From assembly GCA_958477465.1 (NCBI GenBank), contig CAUEFX010000019.1, positions 1 to 58,000 of the forward strand: a DNA stretch of 58,000 nucleotides, in the 5' to 3' direction. Positions 7,402-16,860 of the stretch are shown here, piece by piece. This stretch comes from an uncultured Bacteroides sp. (lineage in GTDB: Bacteria > Bacteroidota > Bacteroidia > Bacteroidales > Bacteroidaceae). Position numbers and translations under genes: made by a program. Under the pieces are notes generated by a model that was not told the DNA's origin, did no database searches, and saw nothing but the letters and a program-made list of their open reading frames with translations. Every line of letters starts with the position of its first letter. Within the stretch, counting starts at the first letter, position 1.

Positions 7402-7451
7402 TCTTTTCTTCCTTGTTTTCAGTAGATTACGGATTTGGCACGGATTTGGTA
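7375..7451 (+). promoter_or_regulatory. Sigma-54-type promoter and NtrC-type site for the HlyD adaptor
   Basis: The dyad TGTCCG-N4-CGGACA (7375-7390, centre 7382.5) is followed by TGGCAC at 7436-7441, a perfect -24 element of sigma-54 promoters. After 5 bp comes TGGTA (7447-7451) at the -12 position; this is a weak -12, since the consensus is TTGCW. Distance from the dyad centre to the first G of the -24 GG is 54.5 bp, identical to two other sites (10832-10908 and 21644-21720). The adaptor ATG is at 7525. Confidence 0.68.
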
Positions 7452-7524
7452 TTCCTGATAACGGATGATGGTCGATGATTCATAAGCCATCATTCATAAA
7501 TCGTCATTCATAAATAAATATAAG

Positions 7525-8772
7525 ATGGACAGAGAAATTCCCAAAGAGATACGCAAGAAAGAGCGTAATAAAAAGATTATCCGTTTTTCAGCTATTGCTG
7601 TCACGGCCGTTGTGGTTATCAGTATTCTGATTTCTTTGATGCGTACGGGAGTGAAGAAAAAAGACATTATACTCTCTGCCGTTGATAAAGGAACGATTGA
7701 AGTCAGTGTCAGTGCATCGGGGAAGGTGGCACCGGCTTTCGAGGAGATTATCACGTCTCCCATCAACAGCCGTATCGTTGAAGTCTATCGTCGGGGTGGC
7801 GACAGTGTGGATGTGGGAACTCCGATTCTGAAGCTTGATCTGCAAAGTACTGAAACGGAGTATAAAAAGCTGCTCGATGAGGAAGAAATGAGACGTTATA
7901 AATTGGAGCAACTTCGTGTCAATAGCCAGACGAAACTCTCTGACATGGTTATGCAGATTAAAGTATCTGCCATGAAGTTGAACCGGATGAAGGTGGAACT
8001 GCGTAACGAACATTATCTGGATAGTCTGGGTGCCGGTACTACTGATAAAGTGCGTCAGGCCGAACTGAGTTATAATGTGGCTCAACTCGAATATGAACAG
8101 CTCAAACAGCAATATGATAATGAAAAGGAAGTGGCTGCCGCCGAACTGAAAGTGCAGGAACTCGATTTCAACATTTTCCGGAAGAATCTTGCCGAGATGA
8201 AACGTACCTTGGATGATGCGCAGATTCGTTCGCCGCGTAAGGCCATTCTTACTTACATTAATAATCAGGTGGGAGCTCAGGTGCCTCAAGGCGGGCAGGT
8301 AGCCATTATTTCCGATTTAAGTCATTTCAAGGTAGAGGGCGAGATTGCTGATACTTATGGCGACCGTGTGGTTGCCGGTGGAAAAGCAATCGTGAAAATC
8401 GGTACGGAAAAGCTGGAGGGAGTGGTCAGTAGTGTGACTCCCTTGTCTAAAAACGGGGTAATTTCTTTCTCTGTACAATTGATGGACGACAACAACCGCC
8501 GCTTGCGTTCGGGATTGAAGACGGATGTATATGTAATGAATGCTGTGAAAGAGGATGTGATGCGCATTGCCAATGCCTCTTATTATGTGGGACGCGGTGA
8601 ATATGATCTGTTTGTGATGACATCGGATGATGAAATCGTGAAACGCAAAGTGCAGCTGGGTGATTCGAATTTTGAATTCGTAGAGGTGGTGAGCGGATTA
8701 CAGCCGGGCGATCGGGTGGTGGTGAGTGATATGAGCCAGTATAAGAATAAAACGAAGCTGAAAGTGAAATAA
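7525..8772 (+). CDS. HlyD/MacA-type periplasmic adaptor of an efflux system
   Basis: A 415-residue membrane fusion protein: basic N-terminus and one membrane anchor (about residues 20-42), a split lipoyl/barrel domain (SVSASGKVAPAFEEII and later KAILTYINNQVGAQVPQGGQ), a long alpha-helical hairpin (about 105-235), and a C-terminal beta-barrel and proximal domain (about 260-415). In tripartite pumps this protein bridges inner-membrane transporter and TolC channel. There is no lipobox, so it is membrane-anchored. Its partners are inferred to be the ABC operon at 10962-16823 and the TolC at 21749, because all three share the same promoter design. A pectate lyase gene on the other strand separates it from the ABC genes. 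Confidence 0.88.
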   Translation: MDREIPKEIRKKERNKKIIRFSAIAVTAVVVISILISLMRTGVKKKDIILSAVDKGTIEVSVSASGKVAPAFEEIITSPINSRIVEVYRRGGDSVDVGTPILKLDLQSTETEYKKLLDEEEMRRYKLEQLRVNSQTKLSDMVMQIKVSAMKLNRMKVELRNEHYLDSLGAGTTDKVRQAELSYNVAQLEYEQLKQQYDNEKEVAAAELKVQELDFNIFRKNLAEMKRTLDDAQIRSPRKAILTYINNQVGAQVPQGGQVAIISDLSHFKVEGEIADTYGDRVVAGGKAIVKIGTEKLEGVVSSVTPLSKNGVISFSVQLMDDNNRRLRSGLKTDVYVMNAVKEDVMRIANASYYVGRGEYDLFVMTSDDEIVKRKVQLGDSNFEFVEVVSGLQPGDRVVVSDMSQYKNKTKLKVK

Positions 8773-8795
8773 GAACTTGTTTCATGGCAGGTGTG

Positions 8796-10607
8796 TTAAA
8801 GGGTTATTTTCCGAATGCTTATCATGTCTTTTACAGCTATTCTCACGATGTAGTTTCCCGAAGGTAAGTCGAAAGAGGCCTCCGTACCGGATGCTTTGTA
8901 TTTGCGGATCATTGTTCCGGTATAGGTGTATACTTCGATATAACTGTTTCCGGAGATACCTTTCACATAGACCGTAGGGGCCGATGCATAAACGGTGATT
9001 TCATCTGTCGTTTTTTCTCCGATGCCGATACCGGTGTCGGTGCCACTGTCGCCTTCTTGGTTTTGTTTTTCTGTAATGTCTGCCACAAGGCTGTTGAGAT
9101 ATACTTCAAGATTGGTGTAGCCTTCTTTGCTGAGCGTGGATGTTTTTCCGTCGGAGGGGTCATTGGGGTTCAGTCCGTTGGCCGTTTCCCATACATCGGG
9201 CATACCGTCTCCATCCGTATCCTTGAGTTGGCTGGCTGTCACGCCACCGTCACTCAATTCGGGCCAGGGGCTGGAAGCTCCGGCGGGCATTACGTCGGTA
9301 GGCCGGTCGATGAGTCCCGGTTTCTTGGAGGCATCCGATGAAACACTGCCTTTATAGGTGGCTGTGCCTGTTTCTGTCTCTTTAATGATACGTTCGTCAA
9401 TGATGTCTCTTTCTTTCGAACATCCGGCATAAAGTAAAACTTGCTTGAAAGCCTGTTCTGCGGTGTGGGTGGTCACGAATTCGGTTTCGAGCGGAGCAGT
9501 CAGCTTCATCTCCGCTTTTACCTGATCGTTGAATGTATTGTCACACTCTTTGTTGTTGATCTGTTCGTAGATACCTTTGGTCCAGTTGTCGGCGGTGACG
9601 TTTGCGTTTCCTTCTATCACATTCCCATCTACGTAGAACTGTCCCCATACGTGCTCCATCGGTTTCCATGCGTTGGGAGTACCGTCGGAATTGGTACAAT
9701 AAGCGGTTGTTCTTACACCGATTTTGGCTATGCGGTAACGTACGGCACTATTGGGAGTGGCCGGTCCAGGCTTGTAGTAGTTATTCACGATATTTACTTT
9801 CATGCCTTCACCTCCATAACATCCGTTACCGGCCCAGTTATAGAATACATTATTGCGCAGATCCATATATTCACGTTCCTGTGTTCCGGGACGCGGACCG
9901 AGACGGGGAACACGGCTATCGTGATGGGCCATCAGATTGTGGTGGTAGGAAGCACGGGCGCCTCCCCAGTTACCGCCATACCCATGTGTACCCTTGCTGT
10001 GCCCCGAGCTGCGTAAACTTTCGGATACGATACACCATTGCACAGTAGTGTTTTCCGAACCGTATACGGATAAGCACTCGTCTACCGACCAGCTGACAGA
10101 GCAGTGGTCTACGATGATATTCTTTCGGTCCATGCCGCCGAGTCCGTCGGGCTCTCCACCGCTGGCAATACTTTCAGTACCTACGCGGAAACGCAGATAG
10201 CGTAGAATAACATCGTTGGCTGAGATAATGACGGGATAGTCGGCTATGCAAATACCTTGTCCCGGAGCGGTTTGGCCGGCAATGGTAATGTAGTCGTTGG
10301 AGATTTTCAAATTGCTTTTCAGGAAGATGGTTCCTGCTACGTCGAAAACGATGACGCGTGCTCCTTTTTGTTTAACGGCATAGCGGAGGGTACCTTTGGC
10401 TTCGCTGTCTTCAAGAGTTGTCACGTGATAAACATTGCCACCCCGTCCGCCGGTCGTATAGCGGCCGTGTCCTTCGGCGCCCGGGAAAGCGATCGGGCGA
10501 TTATCGGTCTGTGAATATACAGGCGAAAGAGGAAGTAATGCTATGCAGCCCAATAGGGTATGTCGTAAAATTTGTTTAAGAGTAATGTTCTTCATTATAT
10601 TTCTCAT
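8796..10607 (-). CDS. Secreted pectate lyase (PL1-like) with C-terminal extension
   Basis: The 603-residue protein has a signal peptide (about 1-32). The catalytic parallel beta-helix runs to about residue 430: it begins IAFPGAEGHGRYTTGGRGGN and contains TIAGQTAPGQGICIADYP, VDHCSVSWSVDE and SRVPRLGPRPGTQ, the last carrying the Arg expected for the beta-elimination step. A calcium-type repeat, DTDGDGMPDVWE, follows (about 470-482). The last 60 residues, ending in a SGNYIVRIAV segment, resemble a Por/T9SS-like C-terminal sorting domain. It cleaves pectate chains outside the cytoplasmic membrane. No SusC/SusD genes are nearby, so it is an isolated polysaccharide-degrading gene inserted between the two parts of an efflux locus. 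Confidence 0.85.
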   Translation of the reverse strand: MRNIMKNITLKQILRHTLLGCIALLPLSPVYSQTDNRPIAFPGAEGHGRYTTGGRGGNVYHVTTLEDSEAKGTLRYAVKQKGARVIVFDVAGTIFLKSNLKISNDYITIAGQTAPGQGICIADYPVIISANDVILRYLRFRVGTESIASGGEPDGLGGMDRKNIIVDHCSVSWSVDECLSVYGSENTTVQWCIVSESLRSSGHSKGTHGYGGNWGGARASYHHNLMAHHDSRVPRLGPRPGTQEREYMDLRNNVFYNWAGNGCYGGEGMKVNIVNNYYKPGPATPNSAVRYRIAKIGVRTTAYCTNSDGTPNAWKPMEHVWGQFYVDGNVIEGNANVTADNWTKGIYEQINNKECDNTFNDQVKAEMKLTAPLETEFVTTHTAEQAFKQVLLYAGCSKERDIIDERIIKETETGTATYKGSVSSDASKKPGLIDRPTDVMPAGASSPWPELSDGGVTASQLKDTDGDGMPDVWETANGLNPNDPSDGKTSTLSKEGYTNLEVYLNSLVADITEKQNQEGDSGTDTGIGIGEKTTDEITVYASAPTVYVKGISGNSYIEVYTYTGTMIRKYKASGTEASFDLPSGNYIVRIAVKDMISIRKITL

Positions 10608-10961
10608 GTTTTAGTTAATGATTGGTGATTGTTTCTATTTTCTTGCAATATTACCCGGTTTGTGTTAATCGCATGTGTAATATCTGTTGTAAGTAGATGA
10701 CAACCAATTATTGCTCATGGATAATCAATAATTCCACATTCATGCATGGTGACCGTATGCTGGCGTTGGCATATAAAAAATTACCGTTGTGTTCGTTTTT
10801 GCTTCTGCAAATAGTCCGCCTTTGAAAAATGTGTTCATTTTCGGACAGCTATGCTTTTTCTTAATATGCAGAATATAAGTGATTTATGTTTTTGGCATAT
10901 CATTTGAAATATTTTTAGCGATAAAATACGAAAATGAAAATTCTATTAAATACAAAAGGTT
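10608..10961. other. Divergent intergenic region between pectate lyase and ABC operon
   Basis: This 354-bp AT-rich gap contains no supported gene. Its only clear signal is the activator dyad plus -24/-12 element at 10832-10908, reading toward the ABC operon. No obvious promoter for the pectate lyase was recognised. Confidence 0.6.
10832..10908 (+). promoter_or_regulatory. Sigma-54-type promoter and NtrC-type site for the ABC operon
   Basis: TGTTCA-TTTT-CGGACA (10832-10847, centre 10839.5) is followed by TGGCAT (10893-10898), 5 bp, then TTGAA (10904-10908). The -24/-12 spacing is the canonical GG-N10-G. The dyad centre to -24 distance is 54.5 bp, as at the other two sites. The predicted transcription start is near 10919, 43 bp before the ATPase ATG. 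Confidence 0.74.
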
Positions 10962-11627
10962 ATGATTACATTGACTTCTCTTTCTAAAGTTTACCGTACA
11001 AACGAGATTGAAACGGTAGCCCTCGAAAACGTGAACCTGACAGTGGACCGTGGCGAGTTTCTCAGTATCATGGGGCCTTCCGGCTGTGGAAAATCTACAT
11101 TACTGAATATTATGGGATTGCTTGATACACCGACAACCGGCACAGTCGAGATTAACGGTACCCGTACCGAAGGGATGAAAGATAAAGAGCTGGCTGCTTT
11201 CCGTAACAAGACTTTGGGATTTGTGTTTCAGTCTTTCCATCTGATAAATTCATTGAATGTATTGGATAATGTGGAACTGCCGTTGCTTTATCGTCATGTA
11301 AACGGCAGTGAACGCAAGCGCCTGGCACAAGAAGTGCTCGAGAAGGTAGGGCTGAGTCATCGTATGCGGCATTTCCCTACGCAACTTTCCGGTGGACAAT
11401 GCCAGCGTGTAGCTATTGCACGCGCCATTATCGGCAACCCGGAGATTATTCTTGCCGATGAGCCGACAGGTAATCTGGACTCAAAGATGGGAGCGGAAGT
11501 TATGGAACTTCTTCACCGCTTGAATAAGGAAGACGGACGGACCATTGTGATGGTAACTCATAATGAAGAGCAGGCCAGACAGACTTCGCGTACCGTACGT
11601 TTCTTTGACGGACGTCAGGTGCAATAA
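10962..11627 (+). CDS. ABC transporter ATP-binding protein (LolD/MacB-type)
   Basis: The 221-residue ATPase has Walker A GPSGCGKST (residues 38-46), a Q-loop FVFQSF, signature LSGGQCQRVA (about 142-151), Walker B IILADEPTGNLDS (about 161-173) and switch His in VMVTHN. The Q/D-loop style is that of the MacB/LolD/FtsE group, which powers mechanotransmission permeases rather than substrate channels. It is the first gene of the five-gene operon and should energise the four following permeases. It acts on the cytoplasmic face of the inner membrane. Confidence 0.93.
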   Translation: MITLTSLSKVYRTNEIETVALENVNLTVDRGEFLSIMGPSGCGKSTLLNIMGLLDTPTTGTVEINGTRTEGMKDKELAAFRNKTLGFVFQSFHLINSLNVLDNVELPLLYRHVNGSERKRLAQEVLEKVGLSHRMRHFPTQLSGGQCQRVAIARAIIGNPEIILADEPTGNLDSKMGAEVMELLHRLNKEDGRTIVMVTHNEEQARQTSRTVRFFDGRQVQ

Positions 11628-11678
11628 GGATTTACCGGATTTTGTACAGGTTATTGTCAAATTGTAAATGATCTCAAG

Positions 11679-12971
11679 ATGATTAAACTATATTTCAAAC
11701 AAGCATTGGCTCAGTTGCGCCAACAGCCTATTATCAGCCTTGTCAGCATACTGGGGACGGCACTTGCCATCTTTCTCATAATGCTGGTGGTGATGATTCA
11801 GCAGGTGAGGGTAGCCCCTTTCTCTCCCGAGAGCAATCGCGACCGTTTTCTGCATGCGCGTTATATGAGTATTACCAATAAAGAATGGGGAAACGGTTCA
11901 AGTAACGGACCGATGAGTGTACAAACGGCTAAGGCGTGTTTCAAGGCGCTCACTACTCCCGAAGCTGTGACGATTTATGGTGTGGCTGCCATAACTACTC
12001 CGGCTTCCATACCGGGTAAACCTGCCATCAGCATAGATATGCAACAGACGGATGACACTTTCTGGAAAGTCTTTGACTTTGCATTTGTCGATGGCAAACC
12101 TTACGATCGGGCCACCTTCGAATCGGGACGTCCGGTAGCGGTTGTCACCGAAAGCGTAGCGCGCAACCTGTTTGGCACCACAAAGGCTGCCGGACACGAA
12201 TTTTTGTTGAATCATGCACCTTATACGGTAGTGGGAGTGGTGAAAAATGTTTCAACTTTGGCGGATGCCGCTTATGCACAGGTATGGATACCTTATACCT
12301 CCACTGACTTGGCTCAAGATACATGGTGTGACAATCACATGGGAATGATGAGTGTAACCATTCTGGCGCACAGCCGTGACGATTTTGATGCCATTCGTGA
12401 AGAATGCAAGAAAGTTCTCCTGCAATATAACAGTCTATTGGCTGAAGACGGGTATGAGCTGATTTCCCGTAACCGTCCTTACGATCAGGAAAAGCAGGCG
12501 ATAACTTATGCCGCCAATTGGGAACCGGATGTGCCGGCAGCCCGGCGTCAGCGGGTAATCATTTTCATCATACTGTTGCTGGTACCTGCTATTAACTTGA
12601 GCAGTATGACACAGAGCCGTTTGCGTCAGCGTGTTTCCGAGATCGGGGTACGCCGTGCTTTTGGCAGTACCCGTACGGAGTTGATCGGACAGATTGTGAT
12701 GGAAAACCTGGTGGTCACTTTACTGGCGGGTGCCTTGGGATTAATTTTCAGCATATTGTTTGCCTATCTCGGCAACGAAGTGCTGTTTGCCCAGAACTAT
12801 AGCACTACGCTCAATCCGCCGGAAGTAAATGTCTCCATGTTATTGCAACCTTCCACTTTTATGTATGCGTTGCTTTTCTGCTTTGCACTCAATCTTTTAA
12901 GCAGTGGCCTTCCTGCCTGGAAAGCGTCACGTACCAGTATTGTAAATGCGTTGGGAGGTAGAACCCACTAA
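11679..12971 (+). CDS. MacB/FtsX-type ABC permease, A-type copy 1
   Basis: The 430-residue permease has a first membrane helix (about 18-42), a large periplasmic MacB core domain (about 43-285), and three C-terminal helices (about 288-420) with the FtsX loop VSEIGVRRAFGSTRTELIGQIVMEN, which contacts the ATPase. It ends ASRTSIVNALGG, the usual coupling tail. It is similar along its length to the permease at 14284 (shared GTALAI, ESNRDR/ETNRDR, FENLL-type segments), and forms with the next gene an A-B pair. It lies 51 bp after the ATPase gene. Confidence 0.88.
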   Translation: MIKLYFKQALAQLRQQPIISLVSILGTALAIFLIMLVVMIQQVRVAPFSPESNRDRFLHARYMSITNKEWGNGSSNGPMSVQTAKACFKALTTPEAVTIYGVAAITTPASIPGKPAISIDMQQTDDTFWKVFDFAFVDGKPYDRATFESGRPVAVVTESVARNLFGTTKAAGHEFLLNHAPYTVVGVVKNVSTLADAAYAQVWIPYTSTDLAQDTWCDNHMGMMSVTILAHSRDDFDAIREECKKVLLQYNSLLAEDGYELISRNRPYDQEKQAITYAANWEPDVPAARRQRVIIFIILLLVPAINLSSMTQSRLRQRVSEIGVRRAFGSTRTELIGQIVMENLVVTLLAGALGLIFSILFAYLGNEVLFAQNYSTTLNPPEVNVSMLLQPSTFMYALLFCFALNLLSSGLPAWKASRTSIVNALGGRTH

Positions 12972-12980
12972 ATCGAAAGA

Positions 12981-14234
12981 ATGATGAATAAGAAACTTTT
13001 TACACAGATAAAAAATGAATGGCGCTCCAATCTTTGGATAGCAACGGAGTTGCTGTTGGTGAGTGTGGTGATGTGGTATGTTGTGGATTATATATATGTG
13101 GAGTATAAGGTGTATACCGAACCGCATGGGTTCGATATCTCAAACTGTTATCTCGTGAGCATGGGGCAACTTACCGATAAGAGTCCCGACTTCATACCGA
13201 ATGATACACTTATTGCCGAAGAGATAAACGAATTGGCCAACCGCATTGCCCACCGTCCGGAAGTGGAAGCGGTGAGCCTGTCGCAAAATTCATATCCGTA
13301 TAACGGGAGCAATAGCGGAACGGAAGTGAGGTACGATACTTTGCAGTCTTATGGGTATGTGATCCGTCGGTTTGTGACACCGGATTTCCTGAGGGTGTTT
13401 CGTTATCAGGGAACGAGGGGAGAGACTCCGGAACAGTTGGCAGAGATGCTTACGAGAGAGAATTTTCTCGCATCGGATAATCTGTATGAACGGAAATACG
13501 GTGTGAAACTGACTTCATTGGTCGGTAAGCAATTTTATCTGTTTGGAGATTCCATGAAGACATATAAGCTGGCTGCTTCCTTAAAACCGGTACGCTACTC
13601 GGACCATGAACAAGCTATTTTCTCTTATTGCATGGTTTACAATTTAGACTGTTTAGACCGCAGTTGGTATGATACTCATCTTGAGCTCTGTGTACGTGTG
13701 AAAGAGGGACAGGATGTAGGTTTTATAAACCGGCTGAAAGCGGACAGTGAGAAGCAGCTTCGGATAGGAAATGTCTTTATCGCAGATATTCGTTCGTTTG
13801 CCGATATCCGGCATAATTTCGAACAGTCTTCTATGAATACGCTTCGTAATTTCATCTTCGGTATGGCCTTCTTGCTATTGAATATATTCCTGGGATTGCT
13901 GGGAACTTTCTGGTTCCGTACGCAACAGCGCCGTAGTGAAATAGCCCTGCACAAAGCATTGGGAGGAACAAATTATACGGTATTCAACCGGCTTCTCTCC
14001 GAAGGTCTGTTATTGCTTCTGATAGCTACCGTACCTGCCATTGTTATAGATTGGAATCTGGCTTATGCCGAACTGAACTCCTGGATGAACGGAACCACAT
14101 TGGAGACCGGCCGTTTCATAATTACCGTTGTTCTGACCTTTATTCTCATCACCCTGATGATTGTGACCGGTATCAGTATTCCGGCATATAAAGCCATGAA
14201 GATACAGCCGGCAGAAGCCCTGCATGAAGAATAG
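12981..14234 (+). CDS. MacB/FtsX-type ABC permease, B-type copy 1
   Basis: The 417-residue permease has the same topology as its neighbours: an N-terminal helix after an EWRSN-type amphipathic start, a periplasmic domain (about 40-285), and three C-terminal helices with FRTQQRRSEIALHKALGGTNY and a KAMKIQPAEAL tail. It is closer to the permease at 15573 than to the A-type copies; both share MWYxVDY in helix 1 and the LLGTFWFRTQQRRSE block. It starts 9 bp after the preceding gene. In the assembled transporter A and B types probably form a heterodimer. Confidence 0.87.
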   Translation: MMNKKLFTQIKNEWRSNLWIATELLLVSVVMWYVVDYIYVEYKVYTEPHGFDISNCYLVSMGQLTDKSPDFIPNDTLIAEEINELANRIAHRPEVEAVSLSQNSYPYNGSNSGTEVRYDTLQSYGYVIRRFVTPDFLRVFRYQGTRGETPEQLAEMLTRENFLASDNLYERKYGVKLTSLVGKQFYLFGDSMKTYKLAASLKPVRYSDHEQAIFSYCMVYNLDCLDRSWYDTHLELCVRVKEGQDVGFINRLKADSEKQLRIGNVFIADIRSFADIRHNFEQSSMNTLRNFIFGMAFLLLNIFLGLLGTFWFRTQQRRSEIALHKALGGTNYTVFNRLLSEGLLLLLIATVPAIVIDWNLAYAELNSWMNGTTLETGRFIITVVLTFILITLMIVTGISIPAYKAMKIQPAEALHEE

Positions 14235-14283
14235 AGTAACTTTAACTGTAATTCGTAAATCGTCAAATCGTAAATAGTCCTTT

Positions 14284-15567
14284 ATGTTCAAACAATATTT
14301 TAGACAAGCCTTTCACCTGCTGATGGAGAATAAGTTACTTTCGGTCATCAGTATTGCCGGTACGGCACTTGCCATTTCGGTAGTGATGGTGATTATCATT
14401 CTGCTGTATGCAAAAACGGCTAATTACGAGCCGGAAACGAATAGGGACCGTACGCTTTATGTAAAGTGGCTGAGTGTTTGTGAAAAAGGAAATCAGGGCG
14501 CACGTAATTACAGCCGTCTGTCTCTTTATGATATACAGCAGATTTTCTATCCTCTCACGACAGCTGAAGCCGTATCTGCCATCTGTGAATACGGGCGTAT
14601 ACTCGCTATGGTTCCGGGGGGAGGAGAAGAGCTCAACACCCAATTGCTGTATACCGATGCTGATTTCTGGCGGGTATTTGAGTTTGGATTTCTTGCCGGA
14701 AAGCCCTATGATGAGGCAGCTTTCAAGGCCGGTCTGAAACAGGCTGTGATATGCGAGAGCGTAGCCCGGCGTCTGTTCGGCGGGGTAGAGACGGCGGTAG
14801 GACGTCGTCTGGAACTTAATTTTGTAGAGTTTACGGTCTGCGGTGTGGTACGTGATGTCAGTAAGTTTGCCGAACAGAGCTATTCTGAAATATGGTTGCC
14901 TTATACCACCAATACCGATATCAGCCGCATTGATCTTTCCGGATGGACCAAAGGACATACGGGTAGCTTCCAATGCTTTATCCTGGCTCGTTCTTCATCC
15001 GGATTTCCTGAAATTCTTGAGGAGGTGAATACGAATTTGGCAAAAGTGAATGCAAATGACCGGGATATACAACTGGATTTGCTGGGGCAACCCGATACGT
15101 TTTTTGTTCAGATGCTTCATCGGTATGCCAATGGCGGTACTCCGGCAAAAGAGGTAATTATCCGCTATGCGGTTATTATTATCGTTATTCTTCTTGTGCC
15201 GGCCATCAACTTGTCCGGACTGACGCAAAGCCGCATGCGGAAACGGCTTTCAGAGATCGGGGTACGTAAAGCTTTCGGGGCCAACCGTTCGACTTTGTTG
15301 AAACAGGTGCTTTTCGAGAATCTGTTGCTTACGCTGATCGGTGGTGTAGCAGGACTTTTGTTCTCTTATTTCGCTCTTTGGCTGTTGTCAGATTGGTTGC
15401 TGGCATCTGCATTGTCTGGTACAGCCACCATGAATGCGTCCATGATAAGTCCGTGGATATTTATTATTGCCCTGGCTTTCTGCCTGGTTCTTAATTTGCT
15501 TTCTGCCGGTATTCCGGCAGCCCGCGCGGCCCGTACAACAATAGTCAATGCACTAAATGAAAGGTAA
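14284..15567 (+). CDS. MacB/FtsX-type ABC permease, A-type copy 2
   Basis: The 427-residue paralogue of the permease at 11679 has the same start (YFRQAFHLL, SIAGTALAI), periplasmic MacB core, and C-terminal ATPase-contact loop LSEIGVRKAFGANRSTLLKQV, ending AARTTIVNALNER. It lies 49 bp after the B1 gene, the largest gap between permease genes, so the A2-B2 pair looks like a duplicated unit. With one ATPase for four permeases, either two transporters share LolD-type ATPase or one assembly has mixed subunits. Confidence 0.88.
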   Translation: MFKQYFRQAFHLLMENKLLSVISIAGTALAISVVMVIIILLYAKTANYEPETNRDRTLYVKWLSVCEKGNQGARNYSRLSLYDIQQIFYPLTTAEAVSAICEYGRILAMVPGGGEELNTQLLYTDADFWRVFEFGFLAGKPYDEAAFKAGLKQAVICESVARRLFGGVETAVGRRLELNFVEFTVCGVVRDVSKFAEQSYSEIWLPYTTNTDISRIDLSGWTKGHTGSFQCFILARSSSGFPEILEEVNTNLAKVNANDRDIQLDLLGQPDTFFVQMLHRYANGGTPAKEVIIRYAVIIIVILLVPAINLSGLTQSRMRKRLSEIGVRKAFGANRSTLLKQVLFENLLLTLIGGVAGLLFSYFALWLLSDWLLASALSGTATMNASMISPWIFIIALAFCLVLNLLSAGIPAARAARTTIVNALNER

Positions 15568-15572
15568 TTAAT

Positions 15573-16823
15573 ATGTTCAGACACATTTTTACAATTATAT
15601 GGAATAACCGTCATCACAACGGATGGTTGATAGCCGGTTTGTTCGTGATGTCTACTTGTATGTGGTATTCGGTAGATTATGTTTATACAGTAGTGGTCAA
15701 TCAGACTCGTTCTTTGGGATTCGACTGGCACAATGTGTATGCTCTCAATATCGGGGTACTGACTCCCGAAAGCCATAAATACTCATCGGAAGAACTTCAT
15801 ACCAAGAATGCTACGGGCGATTTCCACACTTTCATGGATCGCTTGGAACATCATCCGGCTGTGGAATCTGTTTGTTATACAAGCATGCATAAACCTTATA
15901 TGTGGATGAATCAAAGCGCCTCGCTTATTTACGATACAATTACTTGTTACAGTTGGATGCGTTCCGTCAGCTCCGGATATTTCCGGGTATTTCGGGTGAA
16001 AGGGGCGGATGGGAGTTCCCCGGAACAGTTGGCAGACAGGGCCAATCTCACCGATATTATCATTACGGATAATCTGGCACGCCAGCTTTTTCCCGATCGT
16101 TCTGCCGTGGGTGAATGGGTGAAAAATACTTTAAATGATGACAGTGTACGCATTGCTGCCGTATGCGAGAATCAAAAGTATAATGAATTTACCTCTCACC
16201 AGCGGGCTACCTATATACCGTTGAGCTTTACACAAGAGCATCCTCTCTACTATCTGGAAGCTCCCTATTTAGGGATATATATCCGTGTGTATCCCGATTC
16301 CGACGGTGATGATTTTATCCGCAAATTTCGTAAAGAGATGCGTGAGCAGTTGATGATCGGCAACTTTTATCTTGAAGATATGCGTCCGGTGGCTGATTAT
16401 CGGAACGAGCAGTTGAAGGAACCTCGTAATGATTTGTACACTTATCTTTCTGTGGCGGTATTCTTTTTATTGAATGCTTTTTTGGCAGTGTTGGGTACTT
16501 TTTGGTTTCGAACGCAGCAACGCCGTTCCGAACTCGGATTGCGTGTAGCATTGGGCGGTTCAAAAATCAGTCTGTGCAGGCTTCTTTGGGGAGAAGGTGT
16601 GGTACTGCTCACATTGGCATTCATTCCGGCGATAGTCGTGGCGGTAAATTTGGGATTGTCAGAAACCGTGTCCGGTTATCCGGTCGAGTTCACTTTGCTT
16701 CGTTTTGTTACCGGTATTTTTATCACTTATTTATTGTTGGTGTGTACAGTACTTCTGGCTGTGTGGATTCCGGCACGTCAAGCCATGAAGATACAGCCGG
16801 CAGAAGCATTACGTGAGGAGTAA
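15573..16823 (+). CDS. MacB/FtsX-type ABC permease, B-type copy 2
   Basis: The 416-residue paralogue of the permease at 12981 has matching MWYSVDY in helix 1, a periplasmic domain, LGTFWFRTQQRRSELGLRVALGGS, and the QAMKIQPAEALREE tail. It starts 5 bp after A2. It is the last gene of the ABC operon; degenerate DNA follows. Confidence 0.87.
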   Translation: MFRHIFTIIWNNRHHNGWLIAGLFVMSTCMWYSVDYVYTVVVNQTRSLGFDWHNVYALNIGVLTPESHKYSSEELHTKNATGDFHTFMDRLEHHPAVESVCYTSMHKPYMWMNQSASLIYDTITCYSWMRSVSSGYFRVFRVKGADGSSPEQLADRANLTDIIITDNLARQLFPDRSAVGEWVKNTLNDDSVRIAAVCENQKYNEFTSHQRATYIPLSFTQEHPLYYLEAPYLGIYIRVYPDSDGDDFIRKFRKEMREQLMIGNFYLEDMRPVADYRNEQLKEPRNDLYTYLSVAVFFLLNAFLAVLGTFWFRTQQRRSELGLRVALGGSKISLCRLLWGEGVVLLTLAFIPAIVVAVNLGLSETVSGYPVEFTLLRFVTGIFITYLLLVCTVLLAVWIPARQAMKIQPAEALREE

Positions 16824-16860
16824 AAAATAAAATTGGATATCATCTGTGTTGCATACGAAT

